Source: Streptomyces hilarionis
GTDB taxonomy: Bacteria; Actinomycetota; Actinomycetes; Streptomycetales; Streptomycetaceae
DNA: 64,000 nucleotides
Assembly: GCF_024539675.1 (NCBI RefSeq)
Contig: NZ_JAHHIT010000037.1
Location: forward strand, 62,001-126,000
Direction of reading: 5' to 3'
The notes below the pieces were generated by a model that was given only the letters and a program-made list of their open reading frames with translations, was not told the origin of the DNA and searched no databases. Below are positions 36,723 to 48,904 of this stretch, in pieces. How positions within the stretch are numbered: the stretch's first letter is position 1; each line of letters opens with the position of its first letter. The translations under genes and the position numbers were made by a program.

Positions 36723-37262
36723 ATGCGCACTTCCCGTCTCCTCGTCCGCTCAGGGCTGACCGTGGCAGCCGCAGCCGCGCTGCCCCTCACCCTCGCCTCC
36801 GGGCCGGCCGCCGCCCGGGCCTCGGGCATCTCCGTCAGCACGACCGGCTCCACCGTGTCGGTGGTGACCGGCAGCTGCACCCAGATCAACGGCAGCTGGG
36901 GCACGGCCGCCCTGCTCACGAGCGGTCAGGCGAGCTTCTCCCAGGGCCGTCAGGTGGCCCTGTCGGGAACGGCTTCCGGGCAGTCCGCCGCGTGGTCGGG
37001 CGTCTCCCCGGGCACCTACACCGTGGTCGTCATGTGCTCGCGGGGCGACACCGCGGGCACCCAGTCCGTGATCGTCTCCGCCCCGTCCACCCCGACGATC
37101 TCCGCGACGGCCTCGCCCTCACGGGGGGTCATGGGCGGGCTCGGCGGCGCCACTCGCGACTACGGCACCGTCACCATGGCGGTGGGCGGAGCGCTGGTGG
37201 GGGCGGGCGCCATCGCGGCGGCCTGGTTCCTGCGCCGCCGCTCGAAGCCGTACCGGCTCTGA
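36723..37262 (+). CDS. Surface-anchored hypothetical protein
   Basis: The 179-residue protein has a signal peptide (about residues 1-32), a Ser/Thr/Gly-rich mature domain with one disulphide pair (Cys52, Cys104 region), a C-terminal hydrophobic helix (VTMAVGGALVGAGAIAAAWFL) and an RRRSKPYRL tail. This tripartite sorting-like end without LPXTG is a common Streptomyces surface-protein layout. Good SD (GGAGGACATCCC). Function unknown; cell-envelope role by inference. Confidence 0.8.
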   Translation: MRTSRLLVRSGLTVAAAAALPLTLASGPAAARASGISVSTTGSTVSVVTGSCTQINGSWGTAALLTSGQASFSQGRQVALSGTASGQSAAWSGVSPGTYTVVVMCSRGDTAGTQSVIVSAPSTPTISATASPSRGVMGGLGGATRDYGTVTMAVGGALVGAGAIAAAWFLRRRSKPYRL

Positions 37263-37306
37263 GGCACGCCACCGCCGCCGGGGCCCGGTCGCACCCCTGA
37301 GGCCCC

Positions 37307-37861
37307 TCACGGTTCCCGCGGCGGGTCCTGCGCGGCGGGCAGCCCCTCCAGGGCCTCGGCGAGCCACTGCGTCCAGAAGGTCTCCAGCTCGATGCCGGCG
37401 CGCAGGACCAGGTGCTGAAGCCTGGCCTGCGCGCTGCCCTCACCGGGCGGGAAGTCGCGCTTCTCGATCTCCTCGTACTCGGCCAACTGCCGCCGGTGCA
37501 GCTCCAGATGGCGGCGCAGGTCCGCCTCCAGACCGGCGGTGCCGACGACGGCCGCCGCGCGCAGCCGCAGCAGCATGGCGTCGCGGTGCGGCTTGGGGTC
37601 CTGGGCGGCCGCCGTCCACCGCGCGAGTTCGGCGCGGCCCGCGGGCAGGACCTCGTAGGCCTTCTTCTGCCCGCGGGCCGGCTGCTCGGCCGGCAGGGCG
37701 CGGATGTGGCCCTCGGCCTCCAGTCGTCCCAGTTCGCGATAGATCTGCTGGTGCGTGGCCGACCAGAAGTATCCGATCGACCGGTCGAACCTGCGGGTCA
37801 GATCCAGCCCCGACGAGGGCCGCTCGAGCAGGGCGGTGAGGATCGCGTGCGGGAGTGACAT
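37307..37861 (-). CDS. PadR-family transcriptional regulator
   Basis: The 184-residue protein has the PadR winged helix (MSLPHAILTALLERPSSGLDLTRRFDR, then FWSATHQQIYRELGRLEAEGHI) and a long helical C-terminal dimerisation part (ADLRRHLELHRRQLAEYEEIEKRD). No effector can be read from sequence. It lies downstream of, and on the opposite strand to, the surface protein gene. The fadH stop is 30 bp away on the same strand, so it may also be read from fadH transcripts. Confidence 0.88.
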   Translation of the reverse strand: MSLPHAILTALLERPSSGLDLTRRFDRSIGYFWSATHQQIYRELGRLEAEGHIRALPAEQPARGQKKAYEVLPAGRAELARWTAAAQDPKPHRDAMLLRLRAAAVVGTAGLEADLRRHLELHRRQLAEYEEIEKRDFPPGEGSAQARLQHLVLRAGIELETFWTQWLAEALEGLPAAQDPPREP

Positions 37862-37891
37862 GGAGTCATCCTAGGGACGGGGTCCGGGCGC

Positions 37892-40006
<2,115 letters not shown>

Positions 40007-40047
40007 TCACCGGCCGAGGCCGGCGCACCGGATCGGCCGTTCGGGCC

Positions 40048-40416
40048 TCACCGGCTCTCGAGCAGCACGTGCAGCTCGCGCTCCTGGTCCCCGGAGGCCG
40101 AGGACAGGTCGCGCACCGAGAACACCGAGTCGAGCGTGGAGCGGAGCCGCTCGATCGCCCAGTAGCTGCCCTGGGCGTCCGCCTCGACGGAGGACGAGAG
40201 CCGGGCCGGCTCGGCGCAGTCGCGCGCCTCGGTGACCTCGAAGGTCCCGAGCCACACCATCGGGCGCGACTCGTGGAGTTGCTGCGGCTCCTCGCCCACG
40301 CCGCGGTCGGACTCGAAGCACGCGTTCAGCGTGTCGAAGACGATCCGGGCGTCCTCCTTGCTGCATCCGCTGATCTCGACGGAGACGGACTCCTCGTGCG
40401 ATCGCTGGCGATCCAT
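40048..40416 (-). CDS. Small acidic hypothetical protein
   Basis: The 122-residue protein has no signal peptide and no transmembrane helix. It reads VSVEISGCSKEDARIVFDTL and WLGTFEVTEARDCAEPARLSSSVE, with two Cys. The start ATG 40416 is preceded by GAGGAG 8 nt upstream. An RNA-binding-like beta-alpha pattern is possible but not supported by motif. It sits between fadH and a secreted hypothetical gene, not coupled to either. No function assigned. Confidence 0.7.
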   Translation of the reverse strand: MDRQRSHEESVSVEISGCSKEDARIVFDTLNACFESDRGVGEEPQQLHESRPMVWLGTFEVTEARDCAEPARLSSSVEADAQGSYWAIERLRSTLDSVFSVRDLSSASGDQERELHVLLESR

Positions 40417-40577
40417 CGTGATCGCTCCTCTCGTGGGGTGGCGCGGCTGTGCGGGTTCCCCGCAGACCGCTCCACATCCCCAGAAAAGCATCCCTTTGCC
40501 GGCCGGACCAGCGACGGGCCGGCGGCGGGCCGGCCCGGGCGGCGGGCCGGCGGCACGCGGGCCCGCCGGACCCGGGC

Positions 40578-41480
40578 TCAGCCGCGGGTGAAGCGGTACG
40601 TCTTGCTGTCGGTCAGCACGCAGAAGCCGGGCGAGACGACGATCACGCGCAGGGTGCCGCTGCGGCGGTCGTAGTCGACGCCCTCCACCTCGAAGGACCC
40701 CGAGCAGGAGCTGCGCAGGGGCAACTGGCGCAGGGCCGTGACATGGCCGGTGACGTCCGAGCCGCCGTTCGGCTGCGCGGACAGGTCGATCTGGAGCAGC
40801 GGCTTGGTGATGCCGAAGAGGGTGCCGTCCGGGTCGTCCGAGGCGCACAGCAGGGTGGTCGGTCCGGTGAAGTCGCAGCCCTGGACGTCGCGCACGGCGT
40901 GGTCGAGGCGGACCGTCGAGGCCTGCGGCAGGTTGGCGGAGGGCGAGGTGCTCGCGTTCGCGCCGGGGGTGGGGAAGACGAGGAACCGGGTCATGGTGCC
41001 CCACTCGCCCGACAGCATCCACTGGCTGTCCGGCGTGATCGCGACCCAGGAGTTGTTCAGGGCCTCGCCCGGGCCGAGCGCGTGGACGTACTCCGACCAG
41101 GCGCCGCCGGGCGCCTGCACCCGGTACATCTTCGAGCCGGCCGAGTCGCTCTGGTACGGCTCGACGTAGTACCCGCCGTAGGAGGCGTCCGGGTCGCCGA
41201 CGTGGTTCCAGCTCCGCAGCGACAGGGACAGGGGGATGGTCCCGATGCCGGTGTAGCGGTTGGCGCTGCCCGCCGGGACCTCGACCGAGGTCAGTCCCTG
41301 GCTCTCGGTCAGCGGGTCGGCACGGTCGGAGCCGATCTCGGTCCAGGCGTCCGCCGCTGCGGCCTGCGGGGCCGCGGACAGGGCGGTGACGGTCGCGACG
41401 GCCAGCGCGAGGAGGGAGGCGCGGGCGATGCGGGCGACGCCGGCCGGACGGGCGCGGCGGCGGACGGGGCGCAGGGGCAT
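40578..41480 (-). CDS. Secreted hypothetical protein
   Basis: The 300-residue protein has a signal peptide (RRRARPAGVARIARASLLALAVA... AQAAAA-like cleavage near residue 42) and then a mature domain with SWNHVGDPDASYGGYYVEPYQ and WVAITPDSQWMLSGEWGTMTRFLVFPTPG, with three or four Cys that could form disulphides. The strand-rich composition suggests a propeller-like fold. ATG 41480 has GAGGAG upstream. Function unknown. Confidence 0.78.
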   Translation of the reverse strand: MPLRPVRRRARPAGVARIARASLLALAVATVTALSAAPQAAAADAWTEIGSDRADPLTESQGLTSVEVPAGSANRYTGIGTIPLSLSLRSWNHVGDPDASYGGYYVEPYQSDSAGSKMYRVQAPGGAWSEYVHALGPGEALNNSWVAITPDSQWMLSGEWGTMTRFLVFPTPGANASTSPSANLPQASTVRLDHAVRDVQGCDFTGPTTLLCASDDPDGTLFGITKPLLQIDLSAQPNGGSDVTGHVTALRQLPLRSSCSGSFEVEGVDYDRRSGTLRVIVVSPGFCVLTDSKTYRFTRG

Positions 41481-41679
41481 GGGACTCCTCGTGACGGGGG
41501 GTTGGGGCGCGCTCGGCGCACAGTCTGGCCCGCACGGGTGGTCATGTACAGACCAACAAGGTGGACGGTGGCGGACCCTGAGGAGACCGGCGCGCCGGGC
41601 CGTACTGGAGGAGCATGGAGACGGGCGTCCGGCCGCGTGGCGGAAATGGGTTGAGCGCGAGAGAACAGGGGGAGACGGC

Positions 41680-43827
41680 ATGGGGAAAGGCGTGCCGCAT
41701 CGAAGCGCGGAGGCGGTGCGTGGCATGAGCGCAGGCGGACCGTCCGCAGCCGACAGCCCCGGCCCCACCGGGCCGAGCGGGCTGCTGGACGTGCTGAACG
41801 TGGCCTCGGTGGTGCTCGACACCGAAGGCCGCATCGCGCTGTGGAGTCCTCAGGCCGAGGAGCTGTTCGGCTACACCGCGCAGGAGGCGCTGGGCCGGTT
41901 CGCGGCGCGGGTGATGGTCCACGAACGCCACGTCGACCTGGTGGTGAAGCTGTTCGCCGACGTCATGGCCACGGGCCGGAGCTGGGCCGGAGCGTTCCCC
42001 ATCCGGCGCAAGGACGGCTCCACCGTGCTGGTGGAGTTCCGCAACATCCGGCTCACGGACGAACGCGGCGAGGTCTACGCCCTGGGGCTGGCGGCCGACC
42101 AGACGACGGTGCGCCGGCTGGAACGCGACGTGGCCCTGGCCACCCGGATGGTCGCGCAGTCCCCCAACGGTCTCGCCGTGCTGGACACCGACCTGCGGTA
42201 CGTGTCCGTCAACCCGGCGCTGGAGCGCATCAACGGCGTGCCGGCCGCCGACCATCTCGGACGCACGGTCCGCGAGGTGCTGCCGCTGGTGGACGCCGAG
42301 GCCCTGGAGGACGCGGCGCGTCAGGTGCTGCGCACCGGGGAACCGCTCGTCGACCGCCTCTCGGCCGGCCGCACCCCGGCCGATCCGCGCAGGGACCACG
42401 CCTGGTCGGTCTCCCTCTACCGCCTGGAGGACGCGCGCGGCACGGTGCTGGGCGTCGCCGTCTCGGTCAGGGACGTCACGGACCGGCACCGGGCGGCCGT
42501 CGAGGCCGAGGCGGCGCGCCGCCGGCTCGCGCTGGTCGCCGACGCCTCGACCCGCATCGGCACCACCCTGGACCTGGAGCGCACCGCCCGCGAACTCGCC
42601 GAGGTGGCCGTGCCGGAGCTGGCGGACGTGGCCGCGGTGGATCTGCTCGACGCGGTGGTCGCCGGCCGGCGCACCACCCTGGGGCCCGCCGAACCCGCCG
42701 TCATCCGCGCCCTCGCGGTGCGCGCCGACGACGAGCCGGACGCGCTGCGGGCGGCCGACCAGCCCGGAGAGGTGGCCCACTACGCGCCCGACCGGCTCGT
42801 CACCGAGTGCGTGCGCGCGGGCCGGCCCGTCATGCTGGCGCGGGTGCGCGCGCCCGACCTCGCCCGCATCGCCCGCTCCCCGCAGGCGGCCGCCCTCCTC
42901 GCCCGGGCCGGCGTGCACTCCTACCTCGCGGTGCCGCTCATCGCCCGCGGCGAGGTGCTGGGCGCCCTCGATCTCAAGCGCACCCGCAACCGGTCGCCCT
43001 TCAGCCACGACGACCTGCTGCTCGCCCGCGAACTGGCGGCCCGCGCGGCCGTGCAGATCGACAACGCCCGCTGGTACCAGAACGCCCGCACCACCGCGCT
43101 CACCCTCCAGCGCAGCCTGCTGCCGAGCCATCCGCCCGTCACCGGCGGCCTGGCGGTCGCCTCCCGCTACCAGCCCGCGGGCGCCACCACGGAGGTCGGC
43201 GGCGACTGGTTCGACGTCATCCCGCTGCCCGACGGCAAGACGGCGCTCGTCGTCGGCGACGTCATGGGCAGCGGCATCGACGCCGCCGCCACGATGGGCC
43301 GGCTGCGCACGGCGACGACCACGCTGGCCTCGCTCGACCTCGACCCGGCGGTGCTCCTGGAACACCTGGACCGCATCACCCAGGGCCTGGACCACTCCAT
43401 CGCCACCTGCGTGTACGCCGTCCACGACCCCGCTTCCGGGCGGTGCCGGATCGCCAACGCCGGGCACCTGCCGCCGGTGCGGGTACGGCCCGGCCGTCCG
43501 CCGGAACTGCTGGAGCTGCCGACCGGCGTGCCGCTGGGCGTGGGCGGGGTGGCGTTCTCCACGACCGGCGTCGACTTCGCCCCGGGCGACCAGCTGGTGC
43601 TGTACACCGACGGGCTGGTCGAGACCCGCACCCATTCCCTCGACGAGCGCCTGGAGGCCCTCCTGGCGCTGCTCGACGATCCCGCCCGGCCGCTGGAGGA
43701 GCTGTGCGACCTTCTGCTGCGGGCGTTGCACCATCCGGACAACCAGGACGACGTCGCGCTGCTGGTGGCACGGGCACTGACCGCGGAACAGCTGAACGAC
43801 GCGACAGCTGAGCGGGAGAGCGGCTGA
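41680..43827 (+). CDS. PAS-PAS-GAF-PP2C (SpoIIE-like) phosphatase
   Basis: The 715-residue protein has two PAS domains (about 35-140, GYTAQEALGRF; 145-265, VLDTDLRYVSVNPALERING, ending VRDVTDRHRA), a GAF domain (about 270-440, LVADASTRIGTTLDLERTARELAEVAVPEL..., AVPLIARGEVLGALDL), and a PP2C/SpoIIE domain (460-690: [55 protein letters not shown]). There is no HATPase domain, unlike the protein at 20995. It probably dephosphorylates anti-anti-sigma factors under a sensed signal. GGGGGA SD 7 nt before ATG 41680. Confidence 0.9.
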   Translation: MGKGVPHRSAEAVRGMSAGGPSAADSPGPTGPSGLLDVLNVASVVLDTEGRIALWSPQAEELFGYTAQEALGRFAARVMVHERHVDLVVKLFADVMATGRSWAGAFPIRRKDGSTVLVEFRNIRLTDERGEVYALGLAADQTTVRRLERDVALATRMVAQSPNGLAVLDTDLRYVSVNPALERINGVPAADHLGRTVREVLPLVDAEALEDAARQVLRTGEPLVDRLSAGRTPADPRRDHAWSVSLYRLEDARGTVLGVAVSVRDVTDRHRAAVEAEAARRRLALVADASTRIGTTLDLERTARELAEVAVPELADVAAVDLLDAVVAGRRTTLGPAEPAVIRALAVRADDEPDALRAADQPGEVAHYAPDRLVTECVRAGRPVMLARVRAPDLARIARSPQAAALLARAGVHSYLAVPLIARGEVLGALDLKRTRNRSPFSHDDLLLARELAARAAVQIDNARWYQNARTTALTLQRSLLPSHPPVTGGLAVASRYQPAGATTEVGGDWFDVIPLPDGKTALVVGDVMGSGIDAAATMGRLRTATTTLASLDLDPAVLLEHLDRITQGLDHSIATCVYAVHDPASGRCRIANAGHLPPVRVRPGRPPELLELPTGVPLGVGGVAFSTTGVDFAPGDQLVLYTDGLVETRTHSLDERLEALLALLDDPARPLEELCDLLLRALHHPDNQDDVALLVARALTAEQLNDATAERESG

Positions 43828-43945
43828 ACCGCCGGGCGTCGCGGTTCACAGGTTCTCGTTACCGCTTCCTTAACCGGCGCCCCGGACAATCACAGACAGG
43901 CGTGTCAGGAGCGGATCCGTTCGTCGCCGAGGAGAGTGAGCCGCC

Positions 43946-44692
43946 ATGCAGGAGCCGCGGGAGCCGAGGGAACCGCAGGGACCGTACGGTCCGCAGCCGC
44001 ACCCGGAGGCCGGGACGTCGTGGGGGCCGGCCCACGGCGCCGGGGAACGCGTGGGCGGCCCGCTGCGCACGTCCTGGCGGCGCCGTTCGTCCCGCGCGCG
44101 GGCGCTCGTCGCGGCCACGGCCGTCGCCGTCCTGGCGCTGGGCGGCACGGTCGCGTACGCCGCCACGTCCGACGGCCCGGGCGGCGGCTCGCCGTCCGCG
44201 GCGCCGTCCGCCTCCTCCTCCGAGGGGCCGGGCGCACGGCACGGCCGGGGCGGCCCCTGGTTCGGGCCGGGCGGCGACGCGGTCCACGGCGAGGCGACCG
44301 TGAAGGACCCCCGAAGCGGCGACTGGGTGGTGCGCGTCTGGCAGCGGGGCACCGTCGAGAAGGCGGACGACGCCCACCTCACCGTCAAGAGCGAGGACGG
44401 CGCCTCGTGGACGTGGACGCTGGGCAAGGACACGCGCGTCCGCGGTGACGGCGCCTCGGGCTCCGCGGCCGCCGCGCCGAAGAAGGGCGACACCGTGTTC
44501 GTCGTCGGAACCCGTGAGGGGAAGACGAACAGCGCCGAGCGGGTCCTTGCCGGCTCCTTCGGCGAGCGCGGCCGCGGCGGCCACGACCGGGACGGTCACG
44601 GCCATGGCGGCGGCTTCCCCGGGCACGGCCCGTGGGACCGCGGCGGCCGGGACGGCTCGCCCGGCCCCTCGGGCAGCGGCGCCGCTACCTGA
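43946..44692 (+). CDS. Membrane-anchored hypothetical protein (DUF5666-like)
   Basis: The 248-residue protein has a Pro-rich cytoplasmic start (residues 1-48), one transmembrane helix (about 53-74, ALVAATAVAVLALGGTVAYAA), a Ser/Pro/Gly-rich linker and an OB-like outer domain (WQRGTVEKADDAHLTVKSEDGASWTWTLGKDTRVR), ending in a His/Gly-rich tail (GHDRDGHGHGGGFPGHG). It may bind metals. ATG 43946. It overlaps the convergent methyltransferase gene by 8 nt. Confidence 0.8.
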   Translation: MQEPREPREPQGPYGPQPHPEAGTSWGPAHGAGERVGGPLRTSWRRRSSRARALVAATAVAVLALGGTVAYAATSDGPGGGSPSAAPSASSSEGPGARHGRGGPWFGPGGDAVHGEATVKDPRSGDWVVRVWQRGTVEKADDAHLTVKSEDGASWTWTLGKDTRVRGDGASGSAAAAPKKGDTVFVVGTREGKTNSAERVLAGSFGERGRGGHDRDGHGHGGGFPGHGPWDRGGRDGSPGPSGSGAAT

Positions 44693-45509
44693 CGCGGGCC
44701 CCCAGGATCACGTGGGCGGACAGCTCCTCGTCCCGCGCCACCCGCACCGTCAGACCGCTGCGGGTGAACGCCTCCACGGCGGCGGGCGCCTGGCGTTCGC
44801 TGGTCTCCACGAGGAGGCGACCGCCCGGCGCGAGCCAGAGCGGCGCCTCGGCGGCGACGCGGCGCAGCACGTCCAGTCCGTCACAGCCGCCGTCGAGGGC
44901 GGTGAGCGGCTCGTGCTCCCGGGCCTCCGACGGCAGCAGGGGCACCTCGTCGGTGGGGACGTAGGGCACGTTCGCGGCCAGGATGTCGACGCGGCCGCGC
45001 AGCCGGCCGGGCAGCGCGGCGAACAGATCGCCCGTGTGGGCGTGTCCGCCGTGCTCGGCGAGGTTGCGGCGGGCGCACGCGACCGCCACCGGGTCGATGT
45101 CGCAGGCGTGCAGCTCGACCGCGCCGAGCGAGGCGGCCAGGGCGGCGCCGACCGCGCCGGAGCCACAGCACAGGTCGACCACCACCGACGCGTGCGGCAC
45201 GGCGGCGAGGGCCTGGTCGACGAGGAACTCGGTGCGGCGGCGGGGCACGAAGACGCCCGGCCCGACGCCGACGCGCAGACCGTGGAACTCGGCCCAGCCG
45301 ACGACGTGTTCGAGGGGCAGACCCGCCGCACGCCGTCGCGCCATGGCGTCGGCCTCGTCCGGCGTCGAGGCCGCGGCGAGGATCAGCTCCGCCTCTTCCT
45401 CCGCGAACACGCACCCGGCGTCGCGCAGGGCGCGGACGAGGGCGTCACGGGTGGACGGGGGCTGCGCGGAGGACGACGAGGAGGAGACGGGAGGGGTGAG
45501 GGGAGGCAT
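44685..45509 (-). CDS. Putative N5-glutamine methyltransferase (PrmC paralogue)
   Basis: The 274-residue SAM-dependent methyltransferase has the motif I DLCCGSGAVGAALAA near residue 120, motif II-like HACDIDPVAVACARRN, and the substrate motif NVPYVPTDEV where PrmC has NPPY. This second paralogue (as in TIGR03704-like proteins) is separate from the release-factor methylase. Substrate unknown. ATG 45509 is preferred; an in-frame start at 45581 adds 24 residues without conservation. TAG stop. Confidence 0.84.
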   Translation of the reverse strand: MPPLTPPVSSSSSSAQPPSTRDALVRALRDAGCVFAEEEAELILAAASTPDEADAMARRRAAGLPLEHVVGWAEFHGLRVGVGPGVFVPRRRTEFLVDQALAAVPHASVVVDLCCGSGAVGAALAASLGAVELHACDIDPVAVACARRNLAEHGGHAHTGDLFAALPGRLRGRVDILAANVPYVPTDEVPLLPSEAREHEPLTALDGGCDGLDVLRRVAAEAPLWLAPGGRLLVETSERQAPAAVEAFTRSGLTVRVARDEELSAHVILGARVR

Positions 45510-45716
45510 GGAGCCGAGAGCCTTTCGAGGAGCCGAAGGGCGCTCACACGGTCGCCCGGGCACGGCGGTCCACGCCGTCACGGGAGGAGAGCACCCGACC
45601 TGACACAGCGGTAATGGGTCTCACCTCCCGGGCCTCGCACGGCCGGGACCCTCCACGGCCGTCGGCCACCCTACCCCAGCGCCCGCCGGCTGTTCATGAC
45701 ATCGACGTCCCCCCAA

Positions 45717-45731
45717 GTTGTATTATGCAAC
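45717..45731. promoter_or_regulatory. Inverted repeat upstream of marR-type gene
   Basis: GTTGTA-TTA-TGCAAC is an imperfect (one mismatch) 6-bp inverted repeat 35-49 bp before the MarR start, in AT-rich DNA. It could be the autoregulatory site. GTTG/CAAC half-sites also occur in the fadH palindrome. Confidence 0.5.
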
Positions 45732-45765
45732 CGAGCGTTCGAGGGGATCCGGAAGGAGAGGAGCG

Positions 45766-46206
45766 GTGGAAGCAGCCGACGCCGTGGAGACGATCCAGCG
45801 GGAGATGACGGCCTTCGCGCGGCGGGCGCGCGCCTCGGCGGGCCGCCTGCATCCCGAGCTGTCGCTGGTGTCGTACACGCTGCTCGGCCACCTGGAGGAG
45901 AGCGACGGCTGCCGGGCCACCGACCTCGCCGCGCACTACGCCCTGGACAAGTCCACGGTGAGCCGGCAGGTCGTCGCGCTGGAGCGCGCCGGATTGATCG
46001 CCCGGCGCCAGGACCCCGGCGACCACCGCGTCCAGGTCCTCCATCTCACCGACGCCGGGCGGCGCATCCTCGCGCAGGTCACCGAGAGCCGTCGCACCGC
46101 GTTCCACGAACGTCTGGCCGCGTGGCCGGCCGGTGACCTGGAGCGGTTCGCGCGGTACCTGGTGCGGTACAACGCCTGGCCCGACCCCGCCCCGGAGGCC
46201 GACTGA
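45766..46206 (+). CDS. MarR-family transcriptional regulator
   Basis: The 146-residue winged-helix protein has TLLGHLEESDGCRATDLAAHYALDKSTVSRQVVALERAGLI with the recognition helix, then RRQDPGDHRVQVLHLTDAGRRIL (wing). GTG 45766 is preferred with AAGGAG nearby; a TTG at 45718 in frame is inside the inverted repeat and less likely. The nearest downstream gene is the convergent GNAT gene. Confidence 0.88.
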   Translation: MEAADAVETIQREMTAFARRARASAGRLHPELSLVSYTLLGHLEESDGCRATDLAAHYALDKSTVSRQVVALERAGLIARRQDPGDHRVQVLHLTDAGRRILAQVTESRRTAFHERLAAWPAGDLERFARYLVRYNAWPDPAPEAD

Positions 46207-46225
46207 CCCGGGGCGGGCCCGGACC

Positions 46226-46996
46226 TCAGGCCACCGGGACCGCCGTCCGCCCCTCCCCCAGCCGCTCGGGCGTCCGGGCGGCCAGGAACGCCGTCCTCCG
46301 GCGCAGGCGGAAGCCCAGGGACTCGTAGAGGCGAATGGCGTTGACGTTGGCGGCCGCGGTGTGCAGGAAGGGCGTGTCCCCGCGCTCCCTGATGCCGTGG
46401 GCGACGGCCAGGACCAACCGGGTGGCCAGCCCCTCGCCGCGGAAGGCCGGGTCGGTGCAGACCGCGCTGATCTCCGTCCAGCCCGGCGGCCGCAGCCGTT
46501 CGCCGGCGAGCGCGACCAGGGCGCCGTCCCGCCGGATCCCGAGATAGTCCCCGAGCTCGATGGTGCGCGCCTCGAACGGACCGGGCCGGGTGCGCGCCAC
46601 CAGGTCGAGGATCTCCGGCACGTCGGCGGGGCCGAGCCGGACGGCCTCCGGGTCGGGGGCCGTCCGCAGCCCGTCGTCGACCAGCTGCACGCCCTCGGCC
46701 CGGAAGGTGATCTCCCAGCCGGACGGGATCTCGCCCCGGAACCCGGGCAGCGGGACCTCCGCTCCGGGACCGGCCAGCGCCGCGAGGTCCGCCCAGTCGT
46801 CGGCGTCCGGCTCGTCCGGCAGGGCCAGCCAGGGCGACACGTCGACGGGATAGCGCAGGATGCGGCCCCGGCGTTCGGCGAAGTGCGCGTGCGGGCCGGT
46901 CAGCGCAGCGAGCGCCGGGTTGTCGAGGACGTGCGGAGCCCCGGCCTCCCCGGGCGCCCGGCCGTTCGTGCCCGGTGCGGACCCGGCGGCGGTCAT
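46226..46996 (-). CDS. GNAT-family N-acetyltransferase
   Basis: The 256-residue protein has its acetyl-CoA binding motif A late: ISAVCTDPAFRGEGLATRLVLAVAHGIRERG, then FLHTAAANVNAIRLYESLGFRLRRRTAFLA. The N-terminal half (PHAHFAERRGRILRYPVDVSPWLALPDEP) is family-typical of FR47-like acetyltransferases. Substrate unknown. ATG overlaps the stop of a truncated oxidoreductase frame as ATGA. Confidence 0.87.
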   Translation of the reverse strand: MTAAGSAPGTNGRAPGEAGAPHVLDNPALAALTGPHAHFAERRGRILRYPVDVSPWLALPDEPDADDWADLAALAGPGAEVPLPGFRGEIPSGWEITFRAEGVQLVDDGLRTAPDPEAVRLGPADVPEILDLVARTRPGPFEARTIELGDYLGIRRDGALVALAGERLRPPGWTEISAVCTDPAFRGEGLATRLVLAVAHGIRERGDTPFLHTAAANVNAIRLYESLGFRLRRRTAFLAARTPERLGEGRTAVPVA

Positions 46997-47265
46997 GCGC
47001 CCGCCCCGATCCCCAGGACGGCCTCGCCCCGGGCGAGTCCGCCCAGGGCGTCCGAGGCCCCGCCGCCCGGCGCCGCGGGGAACGCCCGCGCGTCACGCCC
47101 GCTCTCGCGCCGGAGACCCGTGCGCGGGTTCCGGTCGACGCGGCTCGCGCCCGCCGCGCGCACCGCGACCAGGACCTGGCCCGGCCCGGGACGGGTCCGC
47201 TCCGCATCGACGAGCGCCTCGGTCTCCGGGCGGCCGTACCGCGTGAAGACGTACGCCTTCGGCAT
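46993..47265 (-). pseudogene. Truncated NADPH:quinone oxidoreductase-like gene
   Basis: The 90-residue frame (ATG 47265) starts exactly like zinc-independent quinone/alkene reductases: MPKAYVFTRYGRPETEALVD, then PGPGQVLVAVRAAGASRVDR. After that the match degrades (FPAAPGGGASDALGGLARGEAVLGIGAGA) and ends, whereas full-length proteins are about 300 residues with a Rossmann domain. It is either a decayed gene or a short leader ORF coupled (ATGA) to the GNAT gene. No Rossmann motif is present downstream in any frame I could see. Confidence 0.6.
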
Positions 47266-47508
47266 TGCTCCCACTCTCCTTCGCCGGCGTCTGCGTCCCC
47301 GTCGCCGCCGGTAGCCGTCGGCCCGACGGACCCGTCGGCCGCCGGTGCGGGGACGACACGTGCAAGGACGCGTGATCGGGCGCTATTCCCCGCCCCGGGC
47401 CCTGTTCACAGCGCCTTAACGATCGACGGGCCGGCCCCGTGCGGAACACCCCTGATGTGCACGTACGGTGGACTGCGTAAGCAACCGCCGCCCTCCCGCT
47501 GGAACCCC

Positions 47509-48106
<598 letters not shown>

Positions 48107-48114
<8 letters not shown>

Positions 48115-48904
48115 GGCCTTCGCCGCCCCGCCCCGGGCCGCCGCTCCCCCGCCGGCGACGTTCACGCCGGCGACCCGGTTCGCCGTGCCGGGCCGGATCG
48201 CCGTCGGCGGCGAGGCCGCCTCCGCATGGCAGACGGTGACCCTGACCGAGATCCGCCGGGAGACGCCGCAGGCGTCCACCTTCCGGTTCCGGGCTCCGGC
48301 CTGGGCCGGCCATCTGCCCGGCCAGCACCTGATGCTCCGGCTCACCGCCGCCGACGGCTACACCGCCCAGCGCCACTACTCGCTCGCCTCCGCGCCCGAC
48401 GACACGGGACACATCGAGCTGACGCTCGACCACGTGGACGGCGGCGAGGTCTCGGGCTGGTTCCACACGACGGCCGCGCCGGGCGACGAGATCGAGGTGC
48501 GCGGTCCGCTCAGCGGCTTCTTCGCCTGGCCCGGCGACCGGCCCGCGCTGCTGATCGGCGCCGGGTCCGGGATCGTCCCGCTGATGTCGATGGTCCGCCA
48601 CCACCGCGCGCGCGGGCTCGACGTGCCGCTGCGGATGGTGGTGTCCGCCCGCGGCCCCGAGGAACTGATCTACGCCCGCGAGCTCGGCGCGGAGACGACC
48701 CGCGTGTACACCCGGAGCGCGCCCCGCGGCGTGCCCGTGGGCCGGCTCGACGCCGGGCACCTGGCGCCGCTGTTCGCCGACGGACCGGCGGGCGGCTGGG
48801 AGGCGTACGTCTGCGGCTCGAACGGGTTCGCCGAGCACGCGTCGCGGCTGCTGGTCGCGGCGGGGCAGCCGGTGGACCGCATCAGGATCGAACGCTTCGG
48901 CTGA
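48107..48904 (+). CDS. FAD-binding ferredoxin reductase-type oxidoreductase
   Basis: The 265-residue protein has an FNR-like FAD domain (PGQHLMLRL, QRHYSLASAP) and an NAD(P)-binding domain (PALLIGAGSGIVPLMSMVRHHRA), ending AYVCGSNGFAEHASRLL. There is no [2Fe-2S] domain, so an iron-sulfur partner is separate or absent. Its GTG start overlaps the sulfite-oxidase-like gene by 8 bp, showing one operon. The first 45 residues are Ala/Pro-rich. Confidence 0.88.
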
